64,000 bases of DNA from Arachis hypogaea (GCF_003086295.3 NC_092047.1:119790949-119854948); one strand, 5' to 3'; counted from the first letter of the stretch, positions 24,504 through 36,604 are shown. Notes: generated from the sequence alone by a model not told the origin. Translations and numbers: made by a program.

Positions 24504-26055
24504 CCTTCATGATTTTCTGCAGAAGCTAAGCAATTTGGCAATGTGGTAATAGAAAGGGGTGCTTTGGTGCTTTCTAGAGAAAGTGAAAAGGGCAGCTACC
24601 AAATTAGTAGAATAATATTATAATAGCCACAATTTTAGCATAGGGCATGGACTTTGCATGATGATACCCCATAAAAGTGAGTACCCTTTCAATATTTTGT
24701 TTCCGAAAGTGATGAGAGAGTTATTATTAAGTATTTAAGCTAATTAATTTAGAGATAAGTAATAAGTTGAATCATCTAATTAGTTATATCTCAAATGATA
24801 TAATCTTTTTATATTTATCTAAAAAATCGTAAATTCAAAATTTTCTATTTTTAGTAAAAAAAAAAATAATAAGTTGAACCATATAAAAAGTCAAGTAACT
24901 TAATACAAAAAAAATCATACTTTATATATAATAAAAATGAACCATTAAATTATTTATTTATATAAAACATATACTAAAATAAATTAAATAAAAAATATAT
25001 TTATATATAAATATATAATAATTAATTTTTTAATAATATATATAATATTTAAAAAATTATAATAAGTAGTTGCAAAACAAATTAAGCGATGTATATCACT
25101 CATTTTATTATTTGACAAAAATATTGAAGATTATTTGTCATGATTACATCATATCTTATTACCATAAGATCATTGATCCGTTCTTATCACTTATGTGGGC
25201 AACATATCCAAAGATCCTATTCAAATTAAAGTAACCCATCGGAACAAATTTTCCACAGTAGCTTCTCAAACATGGCCTATAGAATATTCGCACTTGGAGA
25301 CATAGGACCATTAATTAAGGATGTAATAATTGCTGTATGCAAAGAAGGATTCAAATTGAACGATTACACTACTATATAATAGCCTAATTAGATGCCTTTC
25401 CATTAATTAATCAACTTTAATATGGAATTAATCAAAAGAAGAGAGAGAATAAGATAAAGTTCCAATTTGACTCATTTGAATAATTGATAAAGAAAATAAA
25501 TAACTATTATACATAAGATAGTAACATACATTATTATTGAATATATATACACACACACATGTGATGATAATATATAAAGTTTTTTTTTTAAATATAAATA
25601 ATAAGTATGATATTTTAGCTTATTATAATATCGTGATGATCAGCTAAATCGTGCAGATATTAATCATAATTTTATAGACTTGAACTAATTAATAAACCTA
25701 CTTTAAATGTTAGAGTGGGTGGCTATATATATTAGGATATAAAAGAGGGTTTGAAGCAATGATGAAAAGTGAACATTGTTTCAAGTGTGGGATTGGTTTA
25801 TACTAAATATCTTGCTCCTTCCTAGAATCTTTGTCTAAATCCGATTTGAAATTTTATCCGCTGAAGTCATTATGCTAATAATTCTTTTAACCACAATGGA
25901 TTACGCATATTTTCATATATATGTTTGGTACTTATTTGTAAATTAATTTTGACAGAAGTGATAATGTTTGGATAGTAGTAAGCAAAATTACTTTTAAATA
26001 TATAATTACCGAAAAAGGTTTACTTAAAAATATTATTTTGTCTAACTTATCTTTC

Positions 26056-26095
26056 TATTATTATTATTATTGTTATTATTATTATTATTATTATT
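26056..26095. repeat. (ATT)n microsatellite, one interruption
   Basis: About 13 ATT units with a single G substitution. Confidence 0.9.
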
Positions 26096-26162
26096 CACAT
26101 CTCTTAAATATATGAGTTTTAGATCATCTCTTAAACTGATTTTTTTTTCAAAAATCAAAATT

Positions 26163-26250
26163 TTCTAAGCAAAAATCGATTTTTCTGTGAAAAAAATTCA
26201 ATTTTTCTGTGCAAAAACTAGTTTTTCTATGAAAATTGATTATTTTTTAA
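26163..26250. repeat. Short degenerate tandem repeat, about 21-bp unit
   Basis: Four diverged units of the type GTGAAAAAAATTCAATTTTTCT follow each other. No function suggested. Confidence 0.5.
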
Positions 26251-26536
26251 TCGATTGAAAATCAATTTTTAAATTTTTTATTGTTTAATAATCAATTTTA
26301 TCATGTAAAACTAATTTAGTTAATTAACCTAAAATAAATTTTTAGTTAACCAAAAATAGATTTAATTTTTTGGTTAACCTTAATTATGTACAACCCTAAT
26401 TATAAGTTGTGACTATGAAATCAAACTTAGTAATTAGTTCACATAAATATCTCATCAACATTAGAGTTTAATTTCGTTTACCTTACTTATATTAGGATAA
26501 TTAATTAATATTAATATACAAAAATTCATATCACTT

Positions 26537-26583
26537 TTTTTAATTTAAATTCTTTTTTTTGGTCAGATTTTTAATTTAAATTC
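26537..26583. mobile_element. 15-nt oligo(T) micro-insertion with 16-bp direct repeats
   Basis: TTTTTAATTTAAATTC occurs at 26537-26552 and again at 26568-26583. Exactly between them lies TTTTTTTTGGTCAGA (15 nt). The layout is that of a target-primed retroposition event reduced to a poly(A) tail and a few bases. Confidence 0.55.
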
Positions 26584-26788
26584 ATGTACATACTTTTTTT
26601 CAGCATAGTTACAAGCTTGATGGGCCAAAGCCCACACCATACTAGTATCATTTAAATTCATGTTCATACTTTGTTTTTCGGTATGGATTAATTGGGCTTT
26701 ATATAATTTAAGGTCCAATTCAGGCCCATAATAGTATCCGCGGTGAGGATTCTGATTAGTGATTAGTACAAAATTTTAGTCAAAGCTT

Positions 26789-26833
26789 AAAGACATAAAA
26801 GAGCATGACCAAAAAAAAAAAGACATAAAAGAG
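26789..26833. mobile_element. 15-nt oligo(A) micro-insertion with 15-bp direct repeats
   Basis: AAAGACATAAAAGAG occurs at 26789-26803 and 26819-26833, bracketing CATGACCAAAAAAAA (15 nt). On the other strand the insert reads TTTTTTTTGGTCATG, matching the start of the insert at 26553-26567. Confidence 0.6.
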
Positions 26834-27003
26834 GATTAAACTGTTATTATTGAGCAATATAATGTATTCTCACAATAGTGGACCCTTTTGGTGTCTTTCT
26901 CACCTCAGTGACCTTTTTCATGTCTTAAATTGGATGCAATTACTATATAACTCTTGCATGTCTTAATTGAGTTTTAAACTACTACTTTTGAATAATAGCT
27001 ACC

Positions 27004-30000
27004 ATGGATGATAATAATGGAGAAGCAAAGAGAATGGAAGAAGGTTTGAATGGCTCTATTGTTATTGATCATGATGAAAAGGACAAAACGGTCATTTCTC
27101 ATGAGAAAGATCAAGGAACAATGAAACAGAAAACAAAGAGAATCGCAACACTTGATGCATTTAGAGGTTTCACTATCGTGGTCAGTCTTAATTATTGATA
27201 AAGTATATATTAAAATAAATATATACTTTTAACAATTATAAACATGTGTGCATGTATACATACAAATAGTTGTTTATTTAAATTTTAATTATTCTGTTAG
27301 TTTTTATATTTTTATCAAATTTTCAATTAGATTTTTATATATCATATCAAATTTTACAATTAAATTTTTGCTGTGATAAAAACGTTGAAATTAATGAAAT
27401 ATTTCGTTAAACTATATAAAATATTTAGTCAAGTGTTAAGTATATTCATTTTATTTATTAAGGTAGTGTTTGTTTTGAGGTACTGAAACAGAGATTAGAA
27501 GACTGAAACTTAGTATTATATTTGTTGGTTCAAATACTAAAATTTTTGTGTTTGTCCCCAAAATTTCAGTATTTCACTACCTCCAAAAAATAGGGACACC
27601 AGGAACTAAAATTTTTAGAAATGGAGACTGAAACTTTAATATCATTTTATATCTAAAATACCCTCATTTCAATTAATTAATCTTAATTTTACCCTTTATG
27701 CAAATTAAATTAGAGTTTCATTCTTATTTTAATTCATGTCTCCTACTTTGCACCAAATAAAATATTAAGATTTATTTCAATCTCTATTTTTTAGTCTTTA
27801 TCTCTCAGTCTTAATCTTTCCATCTCTGTCTCTCCATCAAACGCTACCTAATAGAATATTCTGTTAATTCAACATTTTTATCACGGTAAAAACTTAATTA
27901 GTAACAAAATTTAATATGATATAAAACTCAATAAGAAAAAAACTTAATTAAAAATTCAGTAAAATTATTCACACCAAAAAACCTTTATTTAATTTGTATT
28001 ATGAGCTTATATTAGGTGTATAATTGTATGTAAAGGTGATGATATTGGTTGATGATGCTGGTGGGGCTTATCCAGAAATTGATCACTCACCTTGGAATGG
28101 ATGCACATTGGCTGATTTTGTTATGCCTTTCTTTCTTTTCATTGTTGGAGTTGCCATAGCTCTTGCTTTCAAGGTAATTAAAATGTTACATCAGCTATCA
28201 TCATATTATACTAGTCAAAATTATATTATGTTATAATTAGTGTTAATTCAATAATAATGCAGAGAGTCCCTAAGGTTAAATATGCTGTGAAGAAGATATT
28301 CATTAGAACATTGAAACTTCTCTTCTGGGGTATACTTTTGCAAGGTATAATTAACCATAATAATTCTCTTCTTAACTTTGCCTCATCAGATGCATATACA
28401 AATTAATATGTTATTATTAGAAGACTAATAAAGTTTTAACCTCAGGTGGATACTCTCATGCCCCTGATGACCTTTCATATGGGGTTGACATGAAATTTAT
28501 TAGATGGTGTGGCATTCTTCAGGTCCGACTCATCCTCAAACTAATTAAATTATTATAATAAAAATTTAATTTCTAAATATCAATATTAAATTCTCCTTTA
28601 AACTAACATCTAATATCAGTTTATTTTTACGCAACTTAATCTAACTTGATTTTTAGGATAAAATATATTTTTCGTCCACAATGTCTATGATTTTTTTAAA
28701 ATATTTTTAATATTTAATTTTATTCAATTTTATTTCTAATGTTTTCGATTCATTTAATTTTATTTCGAACGATTTCGATTTTTGTCAAAATTATCCCTAA
28801 AAATTATTATTTTTTACCCCAATATTTTACATGGAATTAATGTCTATGAGTAATTTTGATACAAATAGAAAATATTAGGAACAAAATTGAATGGAACTAA
28901 ACATTAGAGATATTTTTAAAGAAAATCGCAAACACTAAGTAAAATGTTAATTTATATTTATATTCTTGAATAACAAATATGAGAAATTTAATTTGTATAT
29001 TATATATATTGTGTGTGTGCATGCAGAGAATAGGCCTTGTATTCTGTGTTGTTGCTCTAATAGAGACATTTAGTTCCAAGATTAGACCAACCACCCTAAA
29101 TCCTGGACATCTATCCATTTTTACTGCCTATAGATGGCAATGGTGAGAGGGGCAAATCCAATTCTACTGAAATTAAATGGTTGAGATTGTAAAAATTCTT
29201 TGACTAATTATTAATTAATTAACACTACATGTTGCATAGGTTTGGAGGATTTGTTGCATTTCTGATTTACATGGTCACAACATTCAGCCTCTATGTTCCA
29301 AATTGGAGTTTTGTGGACTATAATGAGGAAAACCCAAAGAGACATACAGTAAGTTTATGCACCTCTTCATGATTTGAAATGTTGTCAAATAAATGGTTAA
29401 TTTAGCTCAGTTGATCCACAAGTTAGTTTACTTATCTATTTAAATAAATATTAAGAGTTCAAATCATGCATATCTATGTATATAGTAATTTATTAAGAAA
29501 GTAAAGATATCTAAAATGTCTTTTTTTTTAAATATTTTCTAATAATTAAAATTTAACATATATAATCGATTAAACCGTATTATTTCTGTCATAATTAAAT
29601 CGAACAAATCAATTTAGCTGAAAAATTGATGAATTAAATTTTAAACTGGTCTAAATTAATATTTTTTATAAAAAATAATTATATAATAATAATATTTTAA
29701 TTATTTTTTATAATAAAAATATTATAGTCATTTTCTATAAAAAATGTTAATTTTGCCCAATTCAAAATTTAGTTCAAAAATTTCTATAATTAAATTTTAA
29801 TTACTAAAAAATATTTTTAACAAAAAGACATTTTAAATATTTTTATTCCCGTATATTAATTAACGATAGTCAACATAAAAACCTTTAAATAAAGATTAAA
29901 TTTGGAATGAATTAATTTTTAGTCTATTGGTGACTAATCATTAATTAAATTGTTGTAATTATTACTACAAGGTAATATGTGGCATGAGAGGAGACTTAGG

Positions 30001-32896
30001 AGCAGCATGTAATGCAGTTGGCTATGTGGACAGACAAGTTTGGGGGATTAACCATCTTTACTCTCACCCTGTTTGGTCACGCTTGAAGGCATCTTATTAT
30101 GTCATATCATTAATTAATAAGTTTAAACTACCTATTTTTATGCTTTTCATTAATTATAATTATTTCTTCGTTTTAATCATTAACAGGCATGCACATTAAG
30201 TTCTCCAAGTGAGGGGCATTTTCGTAAAGATGCTCCAACTTGGTGTCGTGCTCCCTTTGAACCTGAGGGCCTGTTGAGGTTTGTCTTTATTTATTTTTTG
30301 AAAATGTAAAATAAATAGAAAGATTTATTAGAAGAAATTAACTATTTTATATTTCACTTTTTTTTTTGTTCGTTTTAATTAGTTCCATATCAGCTATCCT
30401 GTCTGGCACCATTGGCGTCCACTATGGTCATGTCTTGATTCACTTCAAGGTTATTAACTACTTTAATTTACTACTTTATCCCTATAATATTATATTATAT
30501 TATATAGAAAGACTAAGTTGTTGTAATTAATTTATAAAACATTATTATTTTATCATCAGAGGCATTCAGAGAGGTTAAAGCAATGGATCTCAATGGGGTT
30601 TGTGTTACTAATCCTTGGCATCATCCTTCATTTAACACATGGTAAGCTACTGATACAAGTAACTGCCATTAACTGATTCTGGTAATTCAGTTACTAGAGG
30701 TGAGCACGGATATATTTGGTTAGGATTTATGGTAAAATTAGAACCGAATCGATCAAAATATAATTAGTTCGGTTTGGTTCGAATTTACATTTTTTAGTAT
30801 ATGTATCCGAATCAAACCAAACCAATTAAAAACGGATTGATTCGGTTTGAGTAATTGGGTAGCTGATGACTTTAAAATTCATAAAAAAATCAAATTTTTA
30901 TCTTAAAAGTTCAACAAATACAATAAACATATAACATCAATAGAAATAATCCAAACATGTTAAACACCAAATACATTAAAAACTAAACTTATTAGAATCC
31001 AAATATATTAATAATGAATAATCATTGTCTAATGGAAAAGCCATATATATTTTTTATTTTTTTATTTAATTAATATATAATCGAGTTTGCGGGTTGGTTC
31101 AAGTTCTGCACATTTAAAACCGATACCCGAACTAATCACTAACAAAAATTATCGATTTAGTTCGAATTTTGAACCCGATTACCCATTAATTTCAGAACCA
31201 ATTTAATTGATTCGATTCAAATTCTGACGGATAATCGGTACTTCTACCCGTACTCACCCCTATCAGTTACATGCCTAAAACAGAATTGCTTTCTTCTATG
31301 CTAATAAGTAGTTGATCTGCAATTAGCTTCATTGAGACATTAACTGTAAATTGTAAAACAGGGAATGAATTAAAAATTTAATTAATCTATTAGTTTTTAT
31401 AATTTCATTAAATTTATTATTAAGTATTTATATATATATATTTTTTAATTAAATTTCCATATTATTTTTAATTTTGTAATTAAACCTTTTTTAATATAAA
31501 AAATATTAAAATTAACTGAATATTTCTTTACAAATTAAACGCATTCATAATTAAGAACCTAACTAAATATTTACTATATAATTTTGGGACGAAATATTCT
31601 GTTAATTTAATGTTTTTTATATAAAAAAACATAATTGTAAAATTAAAAGCATTTAACGACCCAATAAAAAAATATAAAAATCTAATTACAAATTTTATAA
31701 AATTATAGAGACTAACAGAATAATTAAATTCTATTATCTGTATAAAATTAATCTGCATGGAAAATTCAAAATTGAAATGCAGCTATCCCAATCAACAAGC
31801 AACTATACAGCTTCAGCTATGTTTGTTTCACAGCTGGGGCAGCAGGAATTGTATCCTCTGCATTCTACATACTGGTAAGTAATTAAGTGAACAATAACAT
31901 AAGAATATTATTTATTTATTTATTTATTAAGTAGCTAGAAGAATACAATATTTCAACAACTACCTAATTACTTATTATATTGTTAATGGAAAAATCAGAT
32001 TGATGTTTGGGGATTTAGAACGCCATTCTTGTTCTTGGAATGGATAGGAATGAATGCAATGCTTGTGTTTGTTATGGCTGCTCAGAGCATCTTCCCAGGC
32101 TTTGTTAATGGATGGTATTTTAAGGATCAAGATAACACACTAGTAACAATCTACCTTACCCTTTTTATTATTTATTTAATTTATTCTTTTTAGTCTTTCA
32201 ATTATATCACATAAATTATATATTAGTGTTGGTCATGTGTAAATCCATATAATTTCACTTAATTTTTAATTAAAAAATTAATCTAGTCTTGGCATATTTG
32301 AATAAACTTTTGCAATATAATAAAGCCCTTAAACACAGTTTAGCATTATTATGTAAGTTTTTCTTAAATTGAATAAACTTTTATTTACATTTAACTAACC
32401 TTACAAAATTAGATATATATGTATTGAATTATATATAGGAGCGTTTACTTTTTCTTTTTATTTCTTTTGTAATATTTTGGTTATTCCAAGGATTTGATTA
32501 CAAAATTCAATTCAATATAAGGATCTAATAATACAAATTTTCAAAATATAAAAACCTAATTAAAATAATTATTTTTAGTAAAAAAATATAAAAACTCACA
32601 GTATAATTAAACCTATATAAATATAATATATGCTTTAATTTTCATATTTTTATCCAACTATAATATTCTTTTTCTCACTTTAATCTTGATCTCAAGTAGC
32701 TAGCTAGAAGCATAATATATAACAACTTTTTTGGGATGATATGAACCAGGTAAATTGGATCCAAGAGCATGTGTTTAACAATGTTTGGCACTCAGAGAGA
32801 TTGGGTACTCTATTATATGTCATCTTTGCTGAAATCACTTTCTGGGGTTTGGTTGCTGGCATCTTCCACAAATTAGGAATATATTGGAAACTCTAG
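27004..32896 (+). CDS. Heparan-alpha-glucosaminide N-acetyltransferase-like membrane protein, 13 exons
   Basis: Exons 27004-27180, 28036-28173, 28263-28344, 28446-28522, 29027-29142, 29240-29348, 29972-30088, 30187-30278, 30383-30449, 30560-30641, 31783-31874, 31999-32142 and 32750-32896 join in frame to 479 residues. Members of this family (HGSNAT, DUF1624/DUF5009) are multi-pass proteins; the animal enzyme transfers acetyl groups across the lysosomal membrane. The plant substrate is unknown. Visible: hydrophilic N-terminus, RIATLDAFRGFTIVVMILVDDAGG (first membrane segment), the conserved DHSPWNGCTLADFVMPFFLFIVG with His76 matching the animal active-site histidine, the plant block WSRLKACTLSSPSEGHF, and ending FHKLGIYWKL. 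Intron 7 appears to start with GC. Introns 1 and 10 hold transposons. Faces the ACR gene tail to tail. Confidence 0.93.
27290..27970. mobile_element. Palindromic MITE interrupted by another, HGSNAT-like intron 1
   Basis: Left arm (from TTAATTATTCTGTTAGTTTTTATA near 27287) and right arm (ending near 27965) are inverted relatives of the element at 58369-58692. The centre is split by the Tourist-like insertion at 27462-27848. Outer ends are decayed, so limits are approximate. Confidence 0.5.
27462..27848. mobile_element. 387-bp Tourist-like MITE, nested
   Basis: Ends GGTAGTGTTTGTTTTGAGG and CCATCAAACGCTACC are inverted, flanked by TAA on both sides (27459-27461 and 27849-27851). Related to the two copies in MFS intron 1. 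Confidence 0.7.
28655..28955. mobile_element. Decayed GGATAAAGTAT-type MITE in HGSNAT-like intron 4
   Basis: Left end TAGGATAAAATATATTTTTCG and right end AACACTAAGTAAAATGTTAA are weakly inverted, with internal complementary text (AATTTTATTCAATTTTATTTC versus AACAAAATTGAATGGAAC). It resembles 17613-17981 but no duplication could be confirmed. Confidence 0.35.
29397..29520 (+). mobile_element. tRNA-derived SINE relic in HGSNAT-like intron 6
   Basis: TTTAGCTCAGTTGATC matches a pol III A box and GAGTTCAAATCATGC about 50 bp downstream contains GTTCAAATC, a B-box match. The rest is decayed and no target duplication is visible. Confidence 0.45.
30089..30186 (+). other. Apparent GC-AG intron (intron 7 of the HGSNAT-like gene)
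   Basis: The exon ends TTGAAG and the intron starts GCATCT; it ends TTAACAG before GCATGCACA. The resulting protein text, RLK|ACTLSS, fits the conserved plant sequence. The nearest usable GT (30102) would add four residues in frame (ASYY), so it cannot be excluded. Confidence 0.6.
30695..31262. mobile_element. 568-bp non-autonomous hAT-like element in intron 10
   Basis: Ends TAGAGGTGAGCACGG and CCCGTACTCACCCCTA are inverted. TCAGTTAC flanks both sides (30687-30694 and 31263-31270), an 8-bp duplication typical of hAT. The interior is AT-rich with repeated TTCGGTTTGGTTCG-like text and no open frame. Confidence 0.85.
31382..31735. mobile_element. Palindromic MITE copy in HGSNAT-like intron 10
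   Basis: Starts TTTAATTAATCTATTAGTTT and ends AACTAACAGAATAATTAAA approx, inverted and related to 58369-58692. Target duplication not clear. It lies about 120 bp downstream of the hAT-like element in the same intron, which is therefore over 1.1 kb long. Confidence 0.55.
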
Positions 32897-32962
32897 GCTA
32901 ATTTATTTAGAAACCAATTAATCATGTTAATTAATATATGGTAGAGTCTCACATGTAATTAT

Positions 32963-33061
32963 TTTTATATAAAGTTTATAATTAAAAATCATTAGATAAT
33001 TTGATAGATTTGATTAAATTATTATTTAATGATTTTTAATTATCAACTTTACATAAAAACT
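32963..33061. repeat. About 100-bp palindrome downstream of the HGSNAT-like gene
   Basis: TTTTTATATAAAGTTTATAA at the left is matched by an inverted copy ending near 33061 (CAACTTTACATAAAAAC), with complementary AAAATCATTAGATAA and TTTAATGATTTTTAA inside. Probably a small MITE; it may lie in the 3' untranslated region. Confidence 0.5.
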
Positions 33062-33148
33062 GTATGCAAATTTTACTTTAATATATAGTAATATTTTTTT
33101 AATCGTCCTATTAATTTTCTCTAGCTCAATTTATAAATGATGTTAAGA

Positions 33149-33345
33149 TATTTGAATTTGGATCCTCTAAATTTTAAATTTGTACTTTAGAAGATAAAGT
33201 GTGATCTTCTATCTTTAAATGGTTTCTCTCTTATATTTATTCTTGATCACACTTATAAAATAAATAATAAGAGATCACATTTTACTCTTTAAAGTTTAAA
33301 GTGAAATTCAAACTTTAAAAAATCTAAATCCAAGATATTTCTCAT
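33149..33345. mobile_element. Small TIR element (about 195 bp)
   Basis: AAGATATTTGAATTTGGAT at the left and ATCTAAATCCAAGATATTT at the right are inverted. Both ends carry AAGATATTT. No coding capacity, class not assigned. Confidence 0.5.
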
Positions 33346-33977
33346 AAGTTATTTAATACATGTGTGTAATTAAAATTAAGCAAATATGTTAATTAAATAG
33401 AATACACATGTCTATTAAGAGAAATATCATACTACTTCAAGGAACCCCACAATAATATTATAACATCATCCATAGAAATCAATGAACAAACTAAAGCAAA
33501 TGTTTTTGGATGGAAAGAGCCCCTATCACTAAAGTTTTGAGTCCAATTCATCAAATTATTTCAATAGCATTAAGATTGGTGTGGGGTATAAGACTACAAC
33601 GTTGTGCAATAAAATCATGAAAAATGTATCCTAAGAAAATATCTAAGAAGAAATTAATTGATTAAGATTCATTGTCCATATATTAAAGACAAACTCATGA
33701 ACTATTATAAAGAAGTAAGATATTTGTGTATCAATTATATATTTCTACTACTTTACAATATATTACATTCCATTTTCCTTTATTTGATCTTCTTAATTGC
33801 TATGGCCTTATCATTTTTCTTATATATACATATAAGTTAGAATTACAAATGTGTAACTTGACAAATATGATAAATTAAAAGAGATAACACCTAATAAACT
33901 ATAAGATAAAAATTAAGGAGCTTGTTATATGTATATGTACAATTGTACACTAGACTATGAACAAAAACATGGATCTA

Positions 33978-35926
33978 TCACTCCCAACCCATCAGCATTT
34001 TCCAAACTCCTTCTTCAATCTTGTTCCTCGGAAGAGATAACCCTTCTCCTCCTTCATCAAGTAAGATTCTGTATACCTCCCATTCCCTGTCTCCGATCAC
34101 ATGTCTTCCGATTTCAGCCTGTCGCAATAACGAATAAAACATGTTAAATTATTTAACGATTTTCAGTATGTCATATGTCTGGACTAAATTATTCATTTTT
34201 TAAATTCTAACAATAAAAAAAAGGTGACTACTCATCAAACTAAGACGCGAATACCAAACTTGTTATACAGTTCAGTAAAATACGTTAAATTATTTAACGA
34301 TTTTTAACTATTATCTTTTTATAAATTCTAAAGATATCTTCACTTGAGTAATAATCAGAATATAAATAGTTACCGAAAAAATGCAAGTTTGAAGCATTTT
34401 GAGAGCAAGAGTAATGTCGTAGAAGACGAGAGGACGTCCCTTGCCGGACAACTCGACAGGATTGGCAACGAGAAGCTCAGTGTCGGGTCCCCGGCTATGG
34501 ACGCCTACTCTGACCGGATGGAGTAGCTCCGTCCTAAGCCGGGACGACAAAGAATGCTGCTTCTTCGGATCTACAATCTTCTTCCCATCTCCTTTTGTGA
34601 TGATGAACAAATCAATGTCACATTTTCCTCTCTCTTTAACATAGAATCTACCATAACAAATTTGAATGTTGTAGTCCTTAAGAGTTCTCATGATATCATA
34701 GATAAGACCTTTGTGATTTTGGCACATGATTTGAACAAGGGTATGAGCAGGACTAAGAGTGTTGTCCATAGTAATAGTCACTTCATCCGACCGTATTAGC
34801 GTTCTGTTTCCAATCGTTTCTTCATCGGTGATTGCCGCCAGAAGAAACGATGATGCCGGCGAGCAAATATCCGCCGCCGGCCCTACCAATTCAATGTCTA
34901 TATCAATGATGGCATCCTTCAATGCTCCTCTTAAATATTCTTTGGTATCTTCCTTTCTCTTTTCAGTATGCATAAGTTCTCTACAAAATGAAAATAAATT
35001 CAGAGTTTAATTTTGATGCACTGATAGTACTTAATCAGATCCGTTCTTTTAGATGTAAAAACCTTGTGTCTGTGATGAAAAAGAGATCCATGACTTTGCC
35101 ATCAGGTGTAGTAGATACCTTCACTTTCTTTATGACAAGCTCTAGTTCACATAGAGCCTCTGTAACATCTGTCACCATTCAAACAAAAACCATTTACTTT
35201 GTTAGTTCTTTCTATCAAACCCCATATGATCTGTTCCATATATTAGTCCTCCAAACATTGAGAATAAAGTAATTTAGTGAAAGGAGTAACATCTAAAACT
35301 AAAACCAAAGGTATATCAGAAACCTCAAAGTCTTGATTCTTGACTCGAAAAGATTTACCAAACCAAATCTAAATATTACTAAATAGATTGATGTTGAAAA
35401 GAACAAGACATTAAACACATGTAAATATGGTTATGGAGAATACCATGTAAAAGGCCTTTGCGATCATAGCAATTAAACTTGAGAAGAAAGACATGAGGAG
35501 GCTTAGGTGGATGGAAATCAGAAGAGTAATAAGAGATTCCAGAAGCTGAGGAACAAGAAGGGCATGCCCCAATTAGCCTCTTCTTCAACAAACTCCATCT
35601 TGTATTCTCTTTCCCAACCACCCACAATACTATGTAACACCATTTCCCATCTGTTGACACATCTAATAATTCATTCAAAAAGAGTCAACATTAAAGCAAA
35701 ACAAAACAAACCCATGTCTCAAATCCAAACAAAAGACTAAGAAATCAGAGAAAGATTAGATTTTGAAATTACCTCCTCTTACAATGCTAAGACCAAAGAA
35801 GAGTATGATTCGACACAGATCAGAACCAAGACCAGTTTTGTCAGGACAGTTCACTGTTATCACTGTTGGATCTCCTTCTTTCTCTGCCTCCCTGAATATC
35901 ACTACATCATCATGCAATATTCCCAT
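33978..35926 (-). CDS. ACR9/ACR10: ACT-domain repeat protein, ACR9/ACR10 type, 5 exons
   Basis: Exons 35926-35773, 35662-35444, 35168-35063, 34980-34374 and 34118-33978 join in frame to 408 residues, close to the usual length for plant ACR9/ACR10. These proteins contain several ACT domains and are thought to sense amino acids or nitrogen status; no catalytic domain is present. Visible landmarks: start MGILHDDVVIFREAEKEGDPTV, NCPDKTGLGSDLCRIILFFGLSI (ACT 1), CYDRKGLLHGDVTEALCELEL (ACT 2), QNHKGLIYDIMRTLKDYNIQICYGRF (ACT 3), ELLVANPVELSGKGRPLVFYDITLALK (ACT 4), and the ending RNKIEEGVWKMLMGWE. The splice sites were placed by frame and by conserved text across each junction (for example RG|DVSTDGKW). 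It converges on the HGSNAT-like gene, with about 1.1 kb between stops. Confidence 0.94.
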
Positions 35927-36604
35927 AATCTTCTTCTTAGGATTATATATAATTCACTGTTCTTCTTCTTCTTCTTGTTGTTGTTGAAGCATATGAGAAG
36001 GAAAAAGAGAAGTTTCTGTTTAATTAAGTGATAATGATGATGGCTTCTTATTCAATGGTTGTTATTGGTGGTAGTATCTTGTTGAATTCTATATAAGATT
36101 CAACAATTAATAATCAATAATATTATATGAGAGAGTAATGTGGAGAATGAAGAAGCAGAGAGTTTAACTGCTTCTGAGGGAGGGACAAATGTTTTTAAGG
36201 TTGTAGACTTTCTATGTGGTTGTAAATATTATTATATATTGTAACATATTACTATTTATAGTACTGTTTTTTAATAAAAGAATTTTGTTGCTTCAAGCAA
36301 TATATCTCAAAAACAAATGGAAATTAAATAAGAGATTAATTTATTTTTTTATTTTTATGAATTATTTGTATAAAATTTATGCTGATATTTAATCATATTA
36401 ATTATATTATATAAACAAAGTAATTCATTTAAAAAGAAATAATTTTTACTCATGTGATTAGAATATAATGTGAAAAATATTCAACTTTTTTATGTTAATA
36501 ATATAGAAATTAATAAACTCTTAAAACTACTTTTTTAAAGTATTCTACGTAATAGGAAACATAATTACATCAAAGTCTTAAATTTCTAACGTGGAAATCG
36601 TTTA

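Larger units (their letters stand above)
24111..27003. other. AT-rich intergenic DNA upstream of the acetyltransferase gene
   Basis: About 2.9 kb with a (TA)n run at 24480-24503, an (ATT)n run at 26056-26095, a short local tandem repeat at about 26163-26250, and two oligo(T)/(A) micro-insertions at 26537-26583 and 26789-26833. No gene recognised. The last few hundred bases should hold the promoter of the gene at 27004. Confidence 0.6.

Noticed and set aside
29397..29450. A tRNA gene
   Set aside because: A- and B-box-like motifs exist but no acceptor stem or anticodon arm can be folded; a SINE relic fits better.
33658..34147. Plus-strand frames beside the ACR gene
   Set aside because: Low-complexity or antisense to the last ACR exon.
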